Assembly: GCA_027422505.1 (NCBI GenBank)
Contig: JAPQWV010000012.1
Location: 23,389,501-23,453,500, forward strand
Direction of reading: 5' to 3'
DNA: 64,000 nt
From: Craterostigma plantagineum
Taxonomy: Eukaryota > Streptophyta > Magnoliopsida > Lamiales > Linderniaceae
The notes below the pieces were generated by a model. The model ran no database searches. It saw only the letters and a list, made by a program, of their open reading frames with translations, and had not been told where the DNA came from. Shown here piece by piece: positions 1-11,887 of this stretch; positions within the stretch are counted from its first letter, which is position 1; every line of letters starts with the position of its first letter. Made by a program: the position numbers and the translations under genes.

Positions 1-16
1 GTTTGCTATTAAAGAC

Positions 17-884
17 ATGGGTAAGCTAAGTTATTTTTTGGGCCTTGAAGTTACGTATACATCTTCCGGTATTTTTCTAAATCAGGCAAAGTATGCACGT
101 GATATTCTTCAACGAGCAGCTCTCGAGGACTCCAAACCCGTTTCCACACCATTAGCAGCCGGATGCCAGCTTTCTTCATCAGGTCCGCTTTTTGATAATC
201 CTACTCTCTATCGCTCTTTGGTTGGTGCGCTACAGTATCTCACTATCACTCGCCCAGATTTATCGTTTGCCGTAAATCTTGTAAGTCAACACCTTCAAAG
301 TCATACGGTTGATCACTTTAAAGCAGTGAAACGGACCTTCGCTACGTGAAAAGTACACCGGCTCTCGAACTTTCTTTACTCGTAGCAACTCACGATCTCT
401 AATTGCTTATTCGGATGCTGATTGGGCTCGATGTGTTGAAACTAGACGTTCCACATATGGCTATTCTATTTATATTGGGGGAAACATCGTGTCTTGGAGC
501 GTAAAGAAGCAACCCACTGTTTCTCGTTCTAGTTGCCAGTCAGAGTATCGTGCCTTAGCAAATGCAGCTTCGGAAATTATTTGCGTTCTTCACCTGCTTC
601 GAGAACTCCGTTTCAAGCTTCCTTCGTGTCCGACTTTATTCAGACAATAGCAGTGCTATCTTTCTTAGTCAAAATCCAAGTCCGCATAAAAGAGCTAAAC
701 ACATCGACATTGACTATCATTTTGTTCGCGAGCTCGTTTCTGCAGGTCGACTACAGACTAAGTTTGTTTCGTCATCCAAGTGGCAGATATTTTTACAAAG
801 GCTTTACATCGTTCACTATTTGAGTTCTTTCGAGACAAGCTTCGTGTTGGACCACATCCCACATCTTGCTTGCGGGGGGATGAT
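17..884 (+). pseudogene. Ty1/copia retrotransposon pol fragment (RT and RNase H), decayed
   Basis: The first frame reads a copia reverse transcriptase C-terminal part (motifs YFLGLEV, QAKYARDIL and TRPDLSFAVN), but it runs into a stop near position 347. The RNase H part resumes in other frames from about 490 to 870 (the SVKKQPTVSRSS motif near 490-530, then remnants of the H-K-H-I-D-I-D-Y-H and DIFTKALH motifs). At least two frame disruptions mean it cannot make protein. Everything upstream of RT (gag, protease, integrase) lies outside the window or is lost. The gggggga purine run near 875-881 is where the polypurine tract should be, just before the 3' LTR. Family assignment is firm; the subfamily is not determined. 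Confidence 0.85.
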
Positions 885-1100
885 AGTGTAGCATGATTAG
901 TGGGATTTTCTCATTAATCGCATTAAATATATTGATTGATAGTGTAGCATGATTAGTGGGATTTACTCATTAATCACATTAATTATTGATTCGTATATAT
1001 TTAGAAAAGGCATCCTAGCTTGTATATATAGAACGTGAGTGTATAGTGTATCATCATCAAGGAATAATTCAACTTTACACTTTCAAAAAACCATACGCTC
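885..1100 (+). repeat. Probable 3' LTR of the decayed copia element, with an internal duplication
   Basis: This directly follows the RNase H end and a G-rich polypurine tract, the expected position of a 3' LTR. It starts with a roughly 58-bp unit (tagtgtagcatgattagtgg...) that is repeated almost exactly, near 885 and near 943. A TATATATAGAACG box at about 1022-1034 fits an LTR promoter. The downstream boundary is not certain because no second LTR copy is in the window. Confidence 0.55.
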
Positions 1101-1104
1101 CCAA

Positions 1105-1435
1105 GATGACTATATTACAAAGAGGTAACTCTACCAAGTTGGGTAAGATGGGCCGTCAGCACACTGTCAAGTCGTTGAAGGAAGGTCGTAGGAGGATAGG
1201 CTGCTTTAGAAATTATCCCATCGACCTGAGATTACAGGTGTTAGAAGCTGCAAACTGGAGTCATGTTATTGTTTTTCTACCCTCCGAGGCTAAGTTCGAG
1301 GCTAATGTGACTAAATCTACAACGCCGACGGGGAGAAAAAAGGGCAAACCGGTAGAGGCTAGCGGTAGGTCGGACCGCGTGGAGGCCGCAGCTACGAAGA
1401 TAGACAGGGCAGATGTGACAGTGGCGAAAGCATAA
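1105..1435 (+). other. Unassigned open frame, probably repeat-derived
   Basis: An open frame that runs on from the LTR encodes a basic stretch (MGRQHTVKSLKEGRRR) followed by a Lys/Arg/Ala-rich tail. I do not recognise a family. Further open coding-like sequence with the same flavour occurs at about 1546-1698 (ending LECQQSAAERLPNIYL then a stop), so the region may be one decayed retroelement coding segment. No start context, splice sites or homology support a functional gene. Confidence 0.15.
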
Positions 1436-3027
1436 TACAGATATATGAACGGTTGTATTAGGCTTATGGAAACAAACTGAAGAGATGAGATAAACAACGA
1501 AGAAATAAAATAAATTACCTAGCTACTAAGGAAATTACCTTGGTTAAAGCTAATGTGAAAGAGGTGGAAGATGAAGATGAAAACTACACAATAGAAAACG
1601 TTCTATTGATATGTAAAAGTATTGCCCGGCAAAAGATGGGGCTGTACTTGGAATGTCAACAGTCGGCTGCCGAGAGATTACCTAATATTTATCTATAATT
1701 CAATTTATTATTTAGTGAAGGGAAAATATATTTTTAATTTTAAATTTAATTTGATGGTGACTTGTTGCCTGAGGAAAACTGGCTGACAATTAGTGGATTC
1801 CCCCTTGCCCTTAGTATATAGTAATAGATATGTAGGTGGACTCAAGAATAAATAATATCTTGATTCTCTCAGAATTTTGTGGACATATATTATTCGTAAA
1901 CTGCTATAAAAATTGTCGGACTTGGTTATATTTTAAGAACTTTGATTCATTCCCCCTAATAAAATTATAAAACATTATTGAAATTTGTATTAATAAAGCA
2001 GGTTGGAGACTTCACCTCTCCCTCGCTCGATCTTTCACTGTTTATGGTTGGCGGGTAGAAAGCAACGTAAGAATCTCCGGTCGAGTTAGAATATGTCTGG
2101 TGTTGTTTGAAATGGCAATCTGCAATTTTCATATTTTGTGGATCCGCAAACTTGTTTATTTTGACATTGATTTAATGACTGTGAGTTATCTTTCGTATGG
2201 TTAACTATATTTAAATTGAATTAGCAGCGGCATGATTGTTGTTTTTATTGTTTTATTAGTCATATACATATTGAAGGAAGCTAAAATAGATTTGCACCAT
2301 TCGTTCTGACTTTATCTTTTGTGGTAACTTTCAATTTTTCTATACCAACAGTTGCTCTCTCTTTTTTTTTTTTTAACATGAGGGTTTCATTCATCAGCCC
2401 AAATGGACACAAAAGTACAATAGAGCAATATTCATATATCCCACTTAATATGCTATCAGAGGAAATTTCTCCTCACCCCCGATGGGCCTGTAATAATAAA
2501 CTAAGACGCATTCCCACAAATTACATAAAACATAAATAGAAACATGGGTAGAATATTCAGATTAAACCTCCATAGACAAGTTAATGCAATGTTCATTTAC
2601 GACCCAGTTTATCAAATACCCATGGCCAGGGACAAGTAATAAAAAGGCAGACACCTATGTACGACCACAGCAATAAAGGCAGACACTTCTATAACAATTA
2701 CAAGAAAATTATCAGTCAAAGCTATTTTTCTTGGGTACTAAGTGGAATGTAAAGGATGTGGATAATCCTACGAGCTAAAATCATAATATACCTTCAGAAT
2801 GTTAATTACAGTTAGTATATGTTTACAAATGAACCATCCAAACCTTTACTTAAATCCCACCACACATACCATACTCAGCCATCTCATAGATTTAGCTCTT
2901 CCTTACCATAAATCCTCTGTAGCTCACGAGTCGCAGCTTGGAACGATTCTGATAAGAAAAAATGTAACGAAATTCAATGATAAAGAAAAACCCCTTTAAA
3001 ATTGGTTGATGAGCGTTAAGAAAAGTC
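1436..3027. other. Intergenic, AT-rich; part may be the 3' UTR of the minus-strand TDBD gene
   Basis: There is no supportable gene. Sequence from about 3027 down to 2370 lies directly downstream of the minus-strand stop codon and may hold its 3' UTR; a homopolymer T run at 2361-2375 reads as poly-A on the minus strand. The open frames here are short and show no family resemblance. Confidence 0.4.
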
Positions 3028-4528
3028 TCATTCACTACCTTTCCACACGCTAAACGCCTTCTGATTTATGGGAGAGCCCGTAACTGTCTGGATTGCATCG
3101 AATAGCATACTCTCGGGCGTGCTTCGCAGTTCTTGAACTATTTGATAGATTGTCTTTCCATTCTCAAAGTATATGTGGCTGTTCGGGTGCTTTGACTTGC
3201 AACCAGCGTGGCGCTCAAATTCAAAAGCATTGAGAGCCTATAAATGAACAGCAAGCTTATGAGCAAAGCCAAGAAACTCCAACGACTCATCTTTCTGTTA
3301 TTAGAGAGAGAGAGATGATGAGACGTGGAGAGGGCTAAGGGTAACCTTTGAGTAGTTGCAAGATTGACACCCACAGAGATAGCCAGATCCTTTGATAGTC
3401 CCGCGGAGCTCCTATGTTACATAGAACAGTGGAGATGTGTTATGATACTTATGAAGACAACACAAATGAGAGGAAAGCATGACAAATACTTCAGGTGGAT
3501 ACCTGACGTGAGACAGAAATGTATCTAATTGGGACCCCGTCGAGCATACCAGTGGCAATCAAACTTCTGACGTTGGAGGGGAAACTGTTTGGTGCTTCTT
3601 TTTTAACGGGTTTTGTTTCTGACTTTCCCCGAGATGTAGAATCGACTCTGACTTTAGTTGCCTTGGTGCCGCTTACAATGGGATTTCGACTAGGGTTATC
3701 TGCTTCCTTCTTGGAAGCTGTTTCTGGTGTGGGTACCACAGATTGTTGGTAAAGTAGAGTATAACTAGTAATTGGCCTATCCAAAGCTTCCATTATAGTT
3801 TCTTCATTTTGATAATCACTAAAAGTTGTGTTGCTCCCCAACAGTTTAGTATAGGAGTGAGGCACTGACATGGCTTTGTCCTGATCATTAGCAAAGGTTG
3901 ATACGATGGATTTTCCTGCAATGTCGAACGAATTATCCATTGGGGCGATACTTCCTCCTTTATGAAATGGTTCTCCCATTGAGATAAAGGCGTAATCACC
4001 TCCTCTGCTGAACGTCTGATCCACGGTCGTATTGAGTCCACTTTCAGGATCTTTAACCTGGTTAACTTTGACTTTTCTGTGCCTATTGAAGCTCGTTGAT
4101 GGTTCGGGGTCTTCCACCACATAAGAAATAGATAATCCTACAGAAGATTCGTTCTCAAAATGATTGACTGCAACTCTATCGCTGATATTGGAGCTACATG
4201 TCGCAGCAACAGGCATATCTCTTGCACTCAAAGCTATGGGGCTTGTTTCAGATCCAAATAGTCGATCCATTAAATGACTTGGAACTGAAGGTAACATGGG
4301 AAATCCTGAAGAATTGTCCCAATGAAGGCCGATGGGCATAGAAATTCCCGGATCTGTCTGGCTAAGTGAGGCTTCGATAGCATGTTTCTTATTAGGAAAT
4401 AACTCAGACTCAGGGGGATCTACGAACCATTGACGGGCACGCTTAGATTCTGTTCCAGAAGTGTTCTTGAAAACTGTATCACCGTCACTCACGTCCCCGC
4501 CACCTTTCGGCATCCAAAAGCCTTTGTC
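3028..4528 (-). CDS. Tify-domain-binding (TDBD, PF16135-type) protein of unknown role; first exon not found
   Basis: Three minus-strand exons are visible: 4528-3503, 3411-3346 and 3237-3028 (stop TGA at 3030-3028). Introns are GT-AG and phases are consistent. The long exon encodes a poorly conserved, Ser-rich region with the family signatures RARQWFVDPPESELFPNKK and DRLFGSE. The last part is the conserved C-terminal domain: NVRSLIATGMLDGVPIRY, then ELRGTIKGSGYLCGCQSCNYSK, then ALNAFEFERHAGC and HIYFENGKTIYQ. The Cys/His pattern (CGCQSC...H..C) is the putative Zn-binding/Tify-binding module also seen in plant PHD-type nuclear proteins. The open frame continues upstream of Met 4513 (DKGFW-MPKGG) to a splice acceptor at 4529-4531, so a short 5' exon is expected further upstream. 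I did not find it; Met at 4513 is the fallback start. The function of these proteins is largely unknown; nuclear localisation is inferred. Confidence 0.85.
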
Positions 4529-5935
4529 CTGTAAATGAACAATATCAAAAAGGAATTTAATACATCCACAGAATCAAATGTATTTCTGGTATGCAATACT
4601 TTATTTATTCTGCAGACTAACAGCAACAGTCTGACAAATGTGTGGACAGCCAATGAAATTTTTGCTGCAGTAAGAATCATTCAGCAGAAACTTAAACAAA
4701 ATGGGCTAAACTAACATAGAGTTTCAAAAACTATCTTCCGAATAAAAGTCAAAAGAAGATGGAAATTAAGTCATCGAGAAACCTTAAATAATGGAGTATT
4801 TCTAATTTGGTAAGTAAAACAATGTTCCTTGATTTAATTACCAGAAATACACCGGATATATTGTAATGCTGTATGACTCATCAGATAGAGCAGCATTCGG
4901 CATTTAGACCAACCAGTGACGTTCCATGAATTCATTATTGATTTCAGTGAACTGAGTCAGAATCCAAACACAGGACAATCATATAATCGAACTGACCAAT
5001 TCAAAACCAAACTTCGCTAAAAAATAATAGACGATAACACCAACTTAAGCTATATATATACATATATAATAAAAGGGACAATACAGAACAAGTACGTGCC
5101 TAAATGAATCACAGAGTAAACCTAAGGGCATTACCATTTAGCGGCTTCGCCTTTGCCACGCCTATGCACAAGAGTCCTGCAATTGATCCAAAATGACAGT
5201 AAACTCCTCAATATTCCTGAGACATCATCGTTCACATAAATGATAGACTATCTTCTGCGTAAATCTTGCAACAAAAAAAAAAAAACATAGCGGAATAGGA
5301 AATTTCCAGATTTTATAATCGAACAGCTCGCAGCTCGAATCCATCAGCTCGAAATTTCACACTCGTAGTGCATTATTGCTGAAACTTCCAGATTAGAATC
5401 AAACAGCTAGTATTAATCAGACTTGAAATTTCACACCGATAGTATATTACGTTGCGGAAATCAAACATATAGAATCAATCAGACTCGAAATTTCGCACCA
5501 CAGTACATTACATTACCTGATCGCTACACAATGATTGATGATTCGCCTCCCCAAGCACCGAGCAATGTTTTCTTCTTTATTTGTTTCCAATTTAGGGTTT
5601 TGGTTGTGACACTGTCAATTTTCTCGAGCCGAAAGGGTAAAATTCTATTTTTTTTCGCTAATCTTTAAATATTACATAAACGAGTCAAGTATTGTAGTCC
5701 ATACCACGGATAATATGATACTAATCTAAGCGTATTCACAAGTCATTTGCGTGTGATATATAATATATAGCTCATTTATTAAATATGGAACAGAAATTAT
5801 TAAAGTAGAAGGATAAATGTGAATATACAAATGCAAGGTAGTTGATAGTTTCTTATTTTTATTTTATGTTAATTATTAATTTGAGAAAAATTATGATTGG
5901 GCGATGATACACCAAATTGAACGATTTAACTCCCC
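4529..5935. other. Upstream region of the TDBD gene; first exon and 5' UTR probably inside
   Basis: AT-rich sequence with no convincing ORF. It should contain the missing first coding exon (only a few codons in relatives), the 5' UTR and the promoter of the minus-strand gene. Short related segments recur at about 5318-5500 (tcgaaatttcac motifs), suggesting a small local duplication. Confidence 0.4.
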
Positions 5936-6120
5936 TGTTGGCTCTAGTGGTCAAGGTGAGGTACTCAAAGGTCATGTGGTTAGGAGGTCGGGATCGAATC
6001 CTCCCTCTCACATTTCCTTTGAGAAGTCCCCATGGGCCTTCGCTATTGTTGTTGGTTGAGTTTGGGACGTATTCATCTGATCCGGAAATTAGTCTCACAT
6101 CTGGAGCAAGATAAAACTGC
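5936..6120 (+). mobile_element. tRNA-derived SINE
   Basis: The sequence contains a Pol III A-box-like motif (TTGGCTCTAGTGG, 5938-5950) and, about 40 bp on, a B-box match (GGATCGAATCC, 5991-6001). This is the standard internal promoter of tRNA-derived plant SINEs, followed by a non-tRNA body (TTGGTTGAGTTTGGGACG...). It does not fold as an intact tRNA. The 3' end is AT-rich. I could not fix a clear target-site duplication, so the limits are approximate. Confidence 0.6.
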
Positions 6121-7553
6121 AATAAATAAAAAAATTAAATGCCAAAATATAATTGAAAGATTATTCTGTGATATTTAATTGGGACCAATAATATTTATTT
6201 ATGGAAGAAGCTGATTGGGCACTGTAATAACAAAGATAAGCAAGAGAGAACCACGACGGATATTGACAGACAAACATAAGAAGACACCCCCATTTTCACG
6301 TGAAGTGGGCCCGGGCCAGCACGGCCCGGCCCACCATTTCACTGAGCAATATGTAGTAACTCTACACATTCCATCACTTGCATTGCAACTAACAATTATC
6401 TGCATAAAAGATGAGAGTTTATTCTTCTTCGGCCTCAGCTTAAGGAGACATATCTTACATTTCCCACGTTATTACAGCATGTTACTTAGATATCGATTAA
6501 AAAAAATAGAAAAGAAACAAAGAAAGAAAAGGCTGCTTTGAATACACAGAAGCAGCTGTAGAACGTAATAATGGTCACAATAATTGCAAGATAAAAACAT
6601 GTACGTTGATTCACTCCATATTTTCTCCATTCATTGCTCTCTGTTGTTCTGTCGTGTATCACGTAGATATATACTTTTAATCTGTAAATATCCAAACTCC
6701 CAAGACCACACATGAGATACATATTTGGTCCACAGTGTAATAATATATATTTATATTAGTGTTTCAACAACATTGAGGCATGGGGGGGATTAGGGTTATG
6801 AGCCCATGTGAATATAGGGCATGGCATGCTTAGCCTTTTTACTCTATTATTATACTGATGTTTTCTTCTTTCCTTTCTCATTCATTCCATTTAAAGGTTG
6901 TGACATTTTTGCAACTTATTTGAATCAAGAATTCATTCTCTTCCTCAGTTCTTGAAACTGGAAATAAATTTCCTATCAGATCATAGGACCACAGAAGCCA
7001 TCATTATAGAAGGAGTTTTAAGTTATAATCTGGTAAGAAAAAAGTTTCTCTGCACACATCATTTTTTGCACATTGCATCTACTTTCTATTTACTTGTCTG
7101 ATGGGACCAATAACTTCAATACATTGACAACTCATGCAATTGGGGTCTTTCATATATCGTGAATCTATCTAACCATATAACTGTACAGAAAGTTCAATCC
7201 TCTAGTTTCCATGTTAAGTCCCAATCTTGAAATAAAGATTCAATTTTTATCTCACTTAATCTTCAAGAAATCAACTTTCTTCACAATTCGTTCATGTTTT
7301 TTCGTCACGGGGTAGAAATTAGCAAATATGACAAACACACATGATCAAGCCCCAGCCTCTTAAGTCCAATCCCTTTCCATCAAGAAAACAACAAAAAGCT
7401 ATAGAGATAAATATCACTCAAACTAAAGCTACACACACACACACATCCTATTTATAACTCTTCAAAAACCACATCACATACCTATCATGCTGATGAATGA
7501 GTCAAGCACAAGCTAGTTAATCACTCTCTATCCTTATTGCAGAGAAAGAATCA
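6121..7553. other. Intergenic region and promoter/5' UTR of phototropin 1
   Basis: No gene is supportable. The part nearest the phototropin start (about 6890-7553) probably holds promoter and 5' leader; an (AC)n run lies at 7433-7446. Open frames at 6215-6541 and 6486-6722 have no recognisable product. Confidence 0.4.
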
Positions 7554-10500
7554 ATGGAACCAACCGATCAAAGAAACAAACCTGTAATCCCACCTCTGCC
7601 CCGAGATTCCCGAGGCTCGCTAGAGGTTTTCAACCCATCTTCGTACACTTCTTCGATAATTTCATCGCCAGCTTCTCGCCCTTCGAACCAACCGTATGGC
7701 TCGAACAAGCCCACCTTTAAGACATGGAACAGTAATCCCAACGACAAACCATCTCAAAAATCGAACCTTGATGACGAGAGTTCAATCTCCACCAAATGGA
7801 TGGCTCTCAAAGAACCAGCTTTTCCCGGCGATGATCATCAGTCACAGCCACCTCATAGAGTGGATTCTGAGATAGTAGCGAGCGACTGTGAAGCTGAGAA
7901 AGGGCCGAAAGGGGCTGCGGCTCAGAGGGCTGCTGAGTGGGGTTTGATCCTCAAAACAGACGAAGAGACGGGCAAACTTCAAGGAGTGAAGGCAAGAACT
8001 TCTGGCGATGATAAGAAGGGAAACTCAAGGAGAGATTCGGGGAACTCGGTGAGGAGCTCAGGCGACTTATCTGATGATGGAACAGGTAAATCGATCCATC
8101 AATGATGTAATAATCTGCATTATTAACATCCCCAAATCGTCGAAATTGCAGGTAAAGAGAGGGGATTTCCTAGGGTCTCAGAGGACTTGAAAGACGCCTT
8201 GTCGGCATTTCAACAAACATTTGTCGTGTCCGACGCAACAAAACCCGACTACCCAATCATGTACGCCAGCGCCGGATTCTTCAAGATGACGGGCTACACT
8301 TCGAAGGAGGTCGTCGGTAGGAATTGGTAAGCATTACAAAAACAAAACAAAAACATTAACTTCCAACAAATCAGACATTTTGATCAATTAACCGACACGT
8401 ACTTCATCTGCAGCCGATTTCTTCAAGGCAAAGACACCGACCCAGAGGAACTGGCGAAGATCAGAGGGGCATTAGAAAACGGTTCGCATTACTGTGGAAG
8501 GCTCCTCAATTACAAGAAGGATGGCTCGACTTTCTGGAATCTGCTCACCATTGCGCCGATCAAGGACGAAAACGGAAAAGTGCTCAAGTATATCGGGTAA
8601 ATCAATCGAAAATCCTTAATCAATCGTGTTTCTGCTACCGATCACTGATCATAATGCATCTGTATGCGTCCAAAAAAGAAATCTTCAATGCGTCTTAGCA
8701 AAAGATGGTCCCATGGATAGAAAGGACCATGGCTGTGTCCAATCGTATTAAATTTCCCGGCTGGAAAATTCGTATCATTTGTTTTTTATTTTTATTTTTA
8801 GAATCGGGTCAGGACCCACTTTTCATGGGCCCACACTATGCAATTTGCGGGTCGAATCCAATTCGTTTTTTTCCTTCTCTTTTTTTTTTAAGTATTTTGA
8901 GAAAAGATAATATCTGGGGGATAATTACATAATTTTGATAATATCGAGTATCCTAGCAAGTTGTGTCCAACGAATAAGTGGTTTGAATTAATGACATCTT
9001 TCATGTGGACGTTAAGGATTTAATTCCACTTGATATTTGAAGATATTGTAGTTCATGTAAATTTGAAAGGATACATACGGAGTCATTAGCATCATTGGAT
9101 GTTAGCTCGTGTCGAAAATTAAATTTTTAAATTTTCTCTAAATTGAATTTTGTGGAGTTTGAACACTATAATGGTATGGTAGTGTGTGAGGATTAGGAAA
9201 AAAAAAAGAACTACTTCTACAAGTCTAATTTGTATTTTATATGAAATCCTTAAATAACTTTTGAGTAGGGGTTTGAATTTTATAATGCTAGATAATTTAG
9301 TTATTTATTAACAATATATATATTTTTAAGATATTGTAGTTTAATGGAGTGAAAGTTTAAAATGGTTTTTCTTTTGATAAATTATTGTCATTTTATATAG
9401 GATGCAAGTGGAAGTGAGCAAGCACACGGAAGGAATGAAGGAGAAAGTGACTCGGCCCAATGGGCTTCCCGAATCACTGATCCGCTACGATGGTAAAATC
9501 TTCTATTTGGGCTTCTCAATTCCCTCATAGGCCCAATAAAAGCCAATAACAAAATACCCGCATTGAATATCCTCCTGTAAATGGGTATTAGCTTTAGTTA
9601 GCTTTAATAATGGAGATTTGAATTTTTTGGTATTTGGTTGATGGATTTGAATAACCATCTCGGATGAATTTGGTAAATGATTTTATATGGTTCTAAGTTT
9701 AACTAAATTCAATTACAATTTTATCTGTATGGAGTTTAATATTTATAAATAAAGAGTAATTTCATCCTAAATGTCCGGGATTAGATAAATGTAGGGGAGA
9801 TGTAGCTTTAACTAATACTTATTGGGGGTATTAACTAAATCCAACCTTTAAATAAACCTTCTTACCAAACACTACTTTAATTAATTCTAACCCCTCCAAA
9901 CCCCCTGATACCCCTTACCACACTCTAATAATACACTTGATATGCATCTTATGGAGATTTTGTTGTTTTTTCTTTTGTTCTTCCTCTAAACCAAGAGCAG
10001 CCAGGCAAAAAGAGAGGGCTAACAGTTCAGTCACAGAGCTCGTCGAGGCCGTAAAGAAGCCTAACAACAACGACCATCGTCGTCCTCGGCCCATGAGCGA
10101 ATCGACGACCCAAAACCGTCCCTTCGTAAGAAAGTCTGGCGAAAACAAATTCCTCGACGACGACGATGGCCATACGCGGCGTAAATCTCCGGCGAGGCGC
10201 CGCCACTCTCATTCGGGGACGATGAATAGGTCGAGCGCCGCCATGCAGACGATCGTCGAGCACCCTAAGAAGAAACCGCCGCCTACTAAATCAGCTCGCC
10301 GATCTTTTATGGCGTATGCAGTTCCCCCCTCTCTCTCTCCCTCTCTCTCTAATGGAGACAAATGGGCTTTTGATAGAAGTTGTGTAAGAAAAAAAGGATT
10401 TCTTTCGTAGGATTCTGAAGAAGGGAAGACGTCAGAGTGTTACGAATGACGATGATCGAGGGTTGGAAGAAGATTTGCAGTTCGAAGATGAAGTTGGAGT

Positions 10501-11853
10501 AGATAGTTATGGGAATGATTATTCTACGGAGAGCGAAGATGATGTAAGGCCAGACAGTGTAGACGATAAGGTGAGGAAGAAGGAGATGAGAAAGGGTATC
10601 GATCTGGCGACAACGCTCGAACGTATCGAAAAGAACTTCGTCATTACCGATCCAAGGTTACCAGATAATCCAATCGTAAGTAACGTTCTTCGATTTTTTA
10701 GGGTTTCATCGTTTTCCACTTTTTGTGTTCTAATGCTTAATTGTAATGAATGGTTATTTTGTGAAGATATTTGCGTCCGATAGTTTCTTGGAGTTGACGG
10801 AGTATAGCCGAGAAGAGATATTGGGTCGAAACTGCAGGTCGAAAAAAACCCTAATTTTTTCTCGCTCTTCACACCATTACATTTTTTAGCTTTCTTCGCT
10901 TCGTAACATATAATGGTTCTGCAGATTCTTACAAGGTCCTGAGACCGATCCCTCGACGGTGAGGAAGATAAGAGAAGCCATCGACAATCAAACCGAGGTT
11001 ACCGTTCAGCTCATCAACTACACTAAGAGCGGTACGCATTTGAAAACCCAAATTTTTTTTCCTTTTTTTCTGTCGAGCGCTTATGAGACGTTTTTTTTTC
11101 TCAGGGAAAAAATTCTGGAACTTATTTCACCTTCAGCCCATGCGCGACCAAAAGGTAATAATAATGCGTACGTTTTCATGAGACGCCGAGTTTTTTTACC
11201 CATGCGATTATATATGACAGTCGATATTGTGTGTGTGTGTATGTTTTTTTGGAATATTAGGGAGAAGTGCAATATTTTATCGGCGTTCAGCTCGACGGTA
11301 GCGAACACGTTGAGCCCCTCCACAACTGCATCCCCGAATCTGCAGCAGAAGAAAGCGCAAAATTGGTTATTAGTCGTCGAATTTATTTTTACGACAATTC
11401 GTCGTGAAATGAAATTTTTTCGGTAAGTAATTAATCGATGATCGCAGGTGAGAGAAACCGCCGAGAACGTCGACGACGCCGTGAGAGAACTTCCCGACGC
11501 AAACGCGGTAAACTGATAGTAACGCCAAGAATTTTTTTTTTGTGGTAAATATTTTGAAGCGCTTGAATTCGAACTTTTTTTTTAAACTGAGCAGAAGCCT
11601 GAGGATCTATGGAAGAATCATTCGAAAATCGTTAATCCAAAGCCCCATAGGAAAGATAGTCCGCCGTGGAAAGCTATTCAAAAGGTATCATAGCTTTAAT
11701 TTACGACGGGAATTAATACATTGAAGCACTGAAAAGTCGAACTTTTTACCAAATGCCGCCCGATATTTTCAGATTATTGATGGCGGGGAAATTGTAGGCT
11801 TGAAGCATTTTAAACCGATCAAGCCCTTGGGATCAGGCGATACGGGCAGGTAT

Positions 11854-11887
<34 letters not shown>

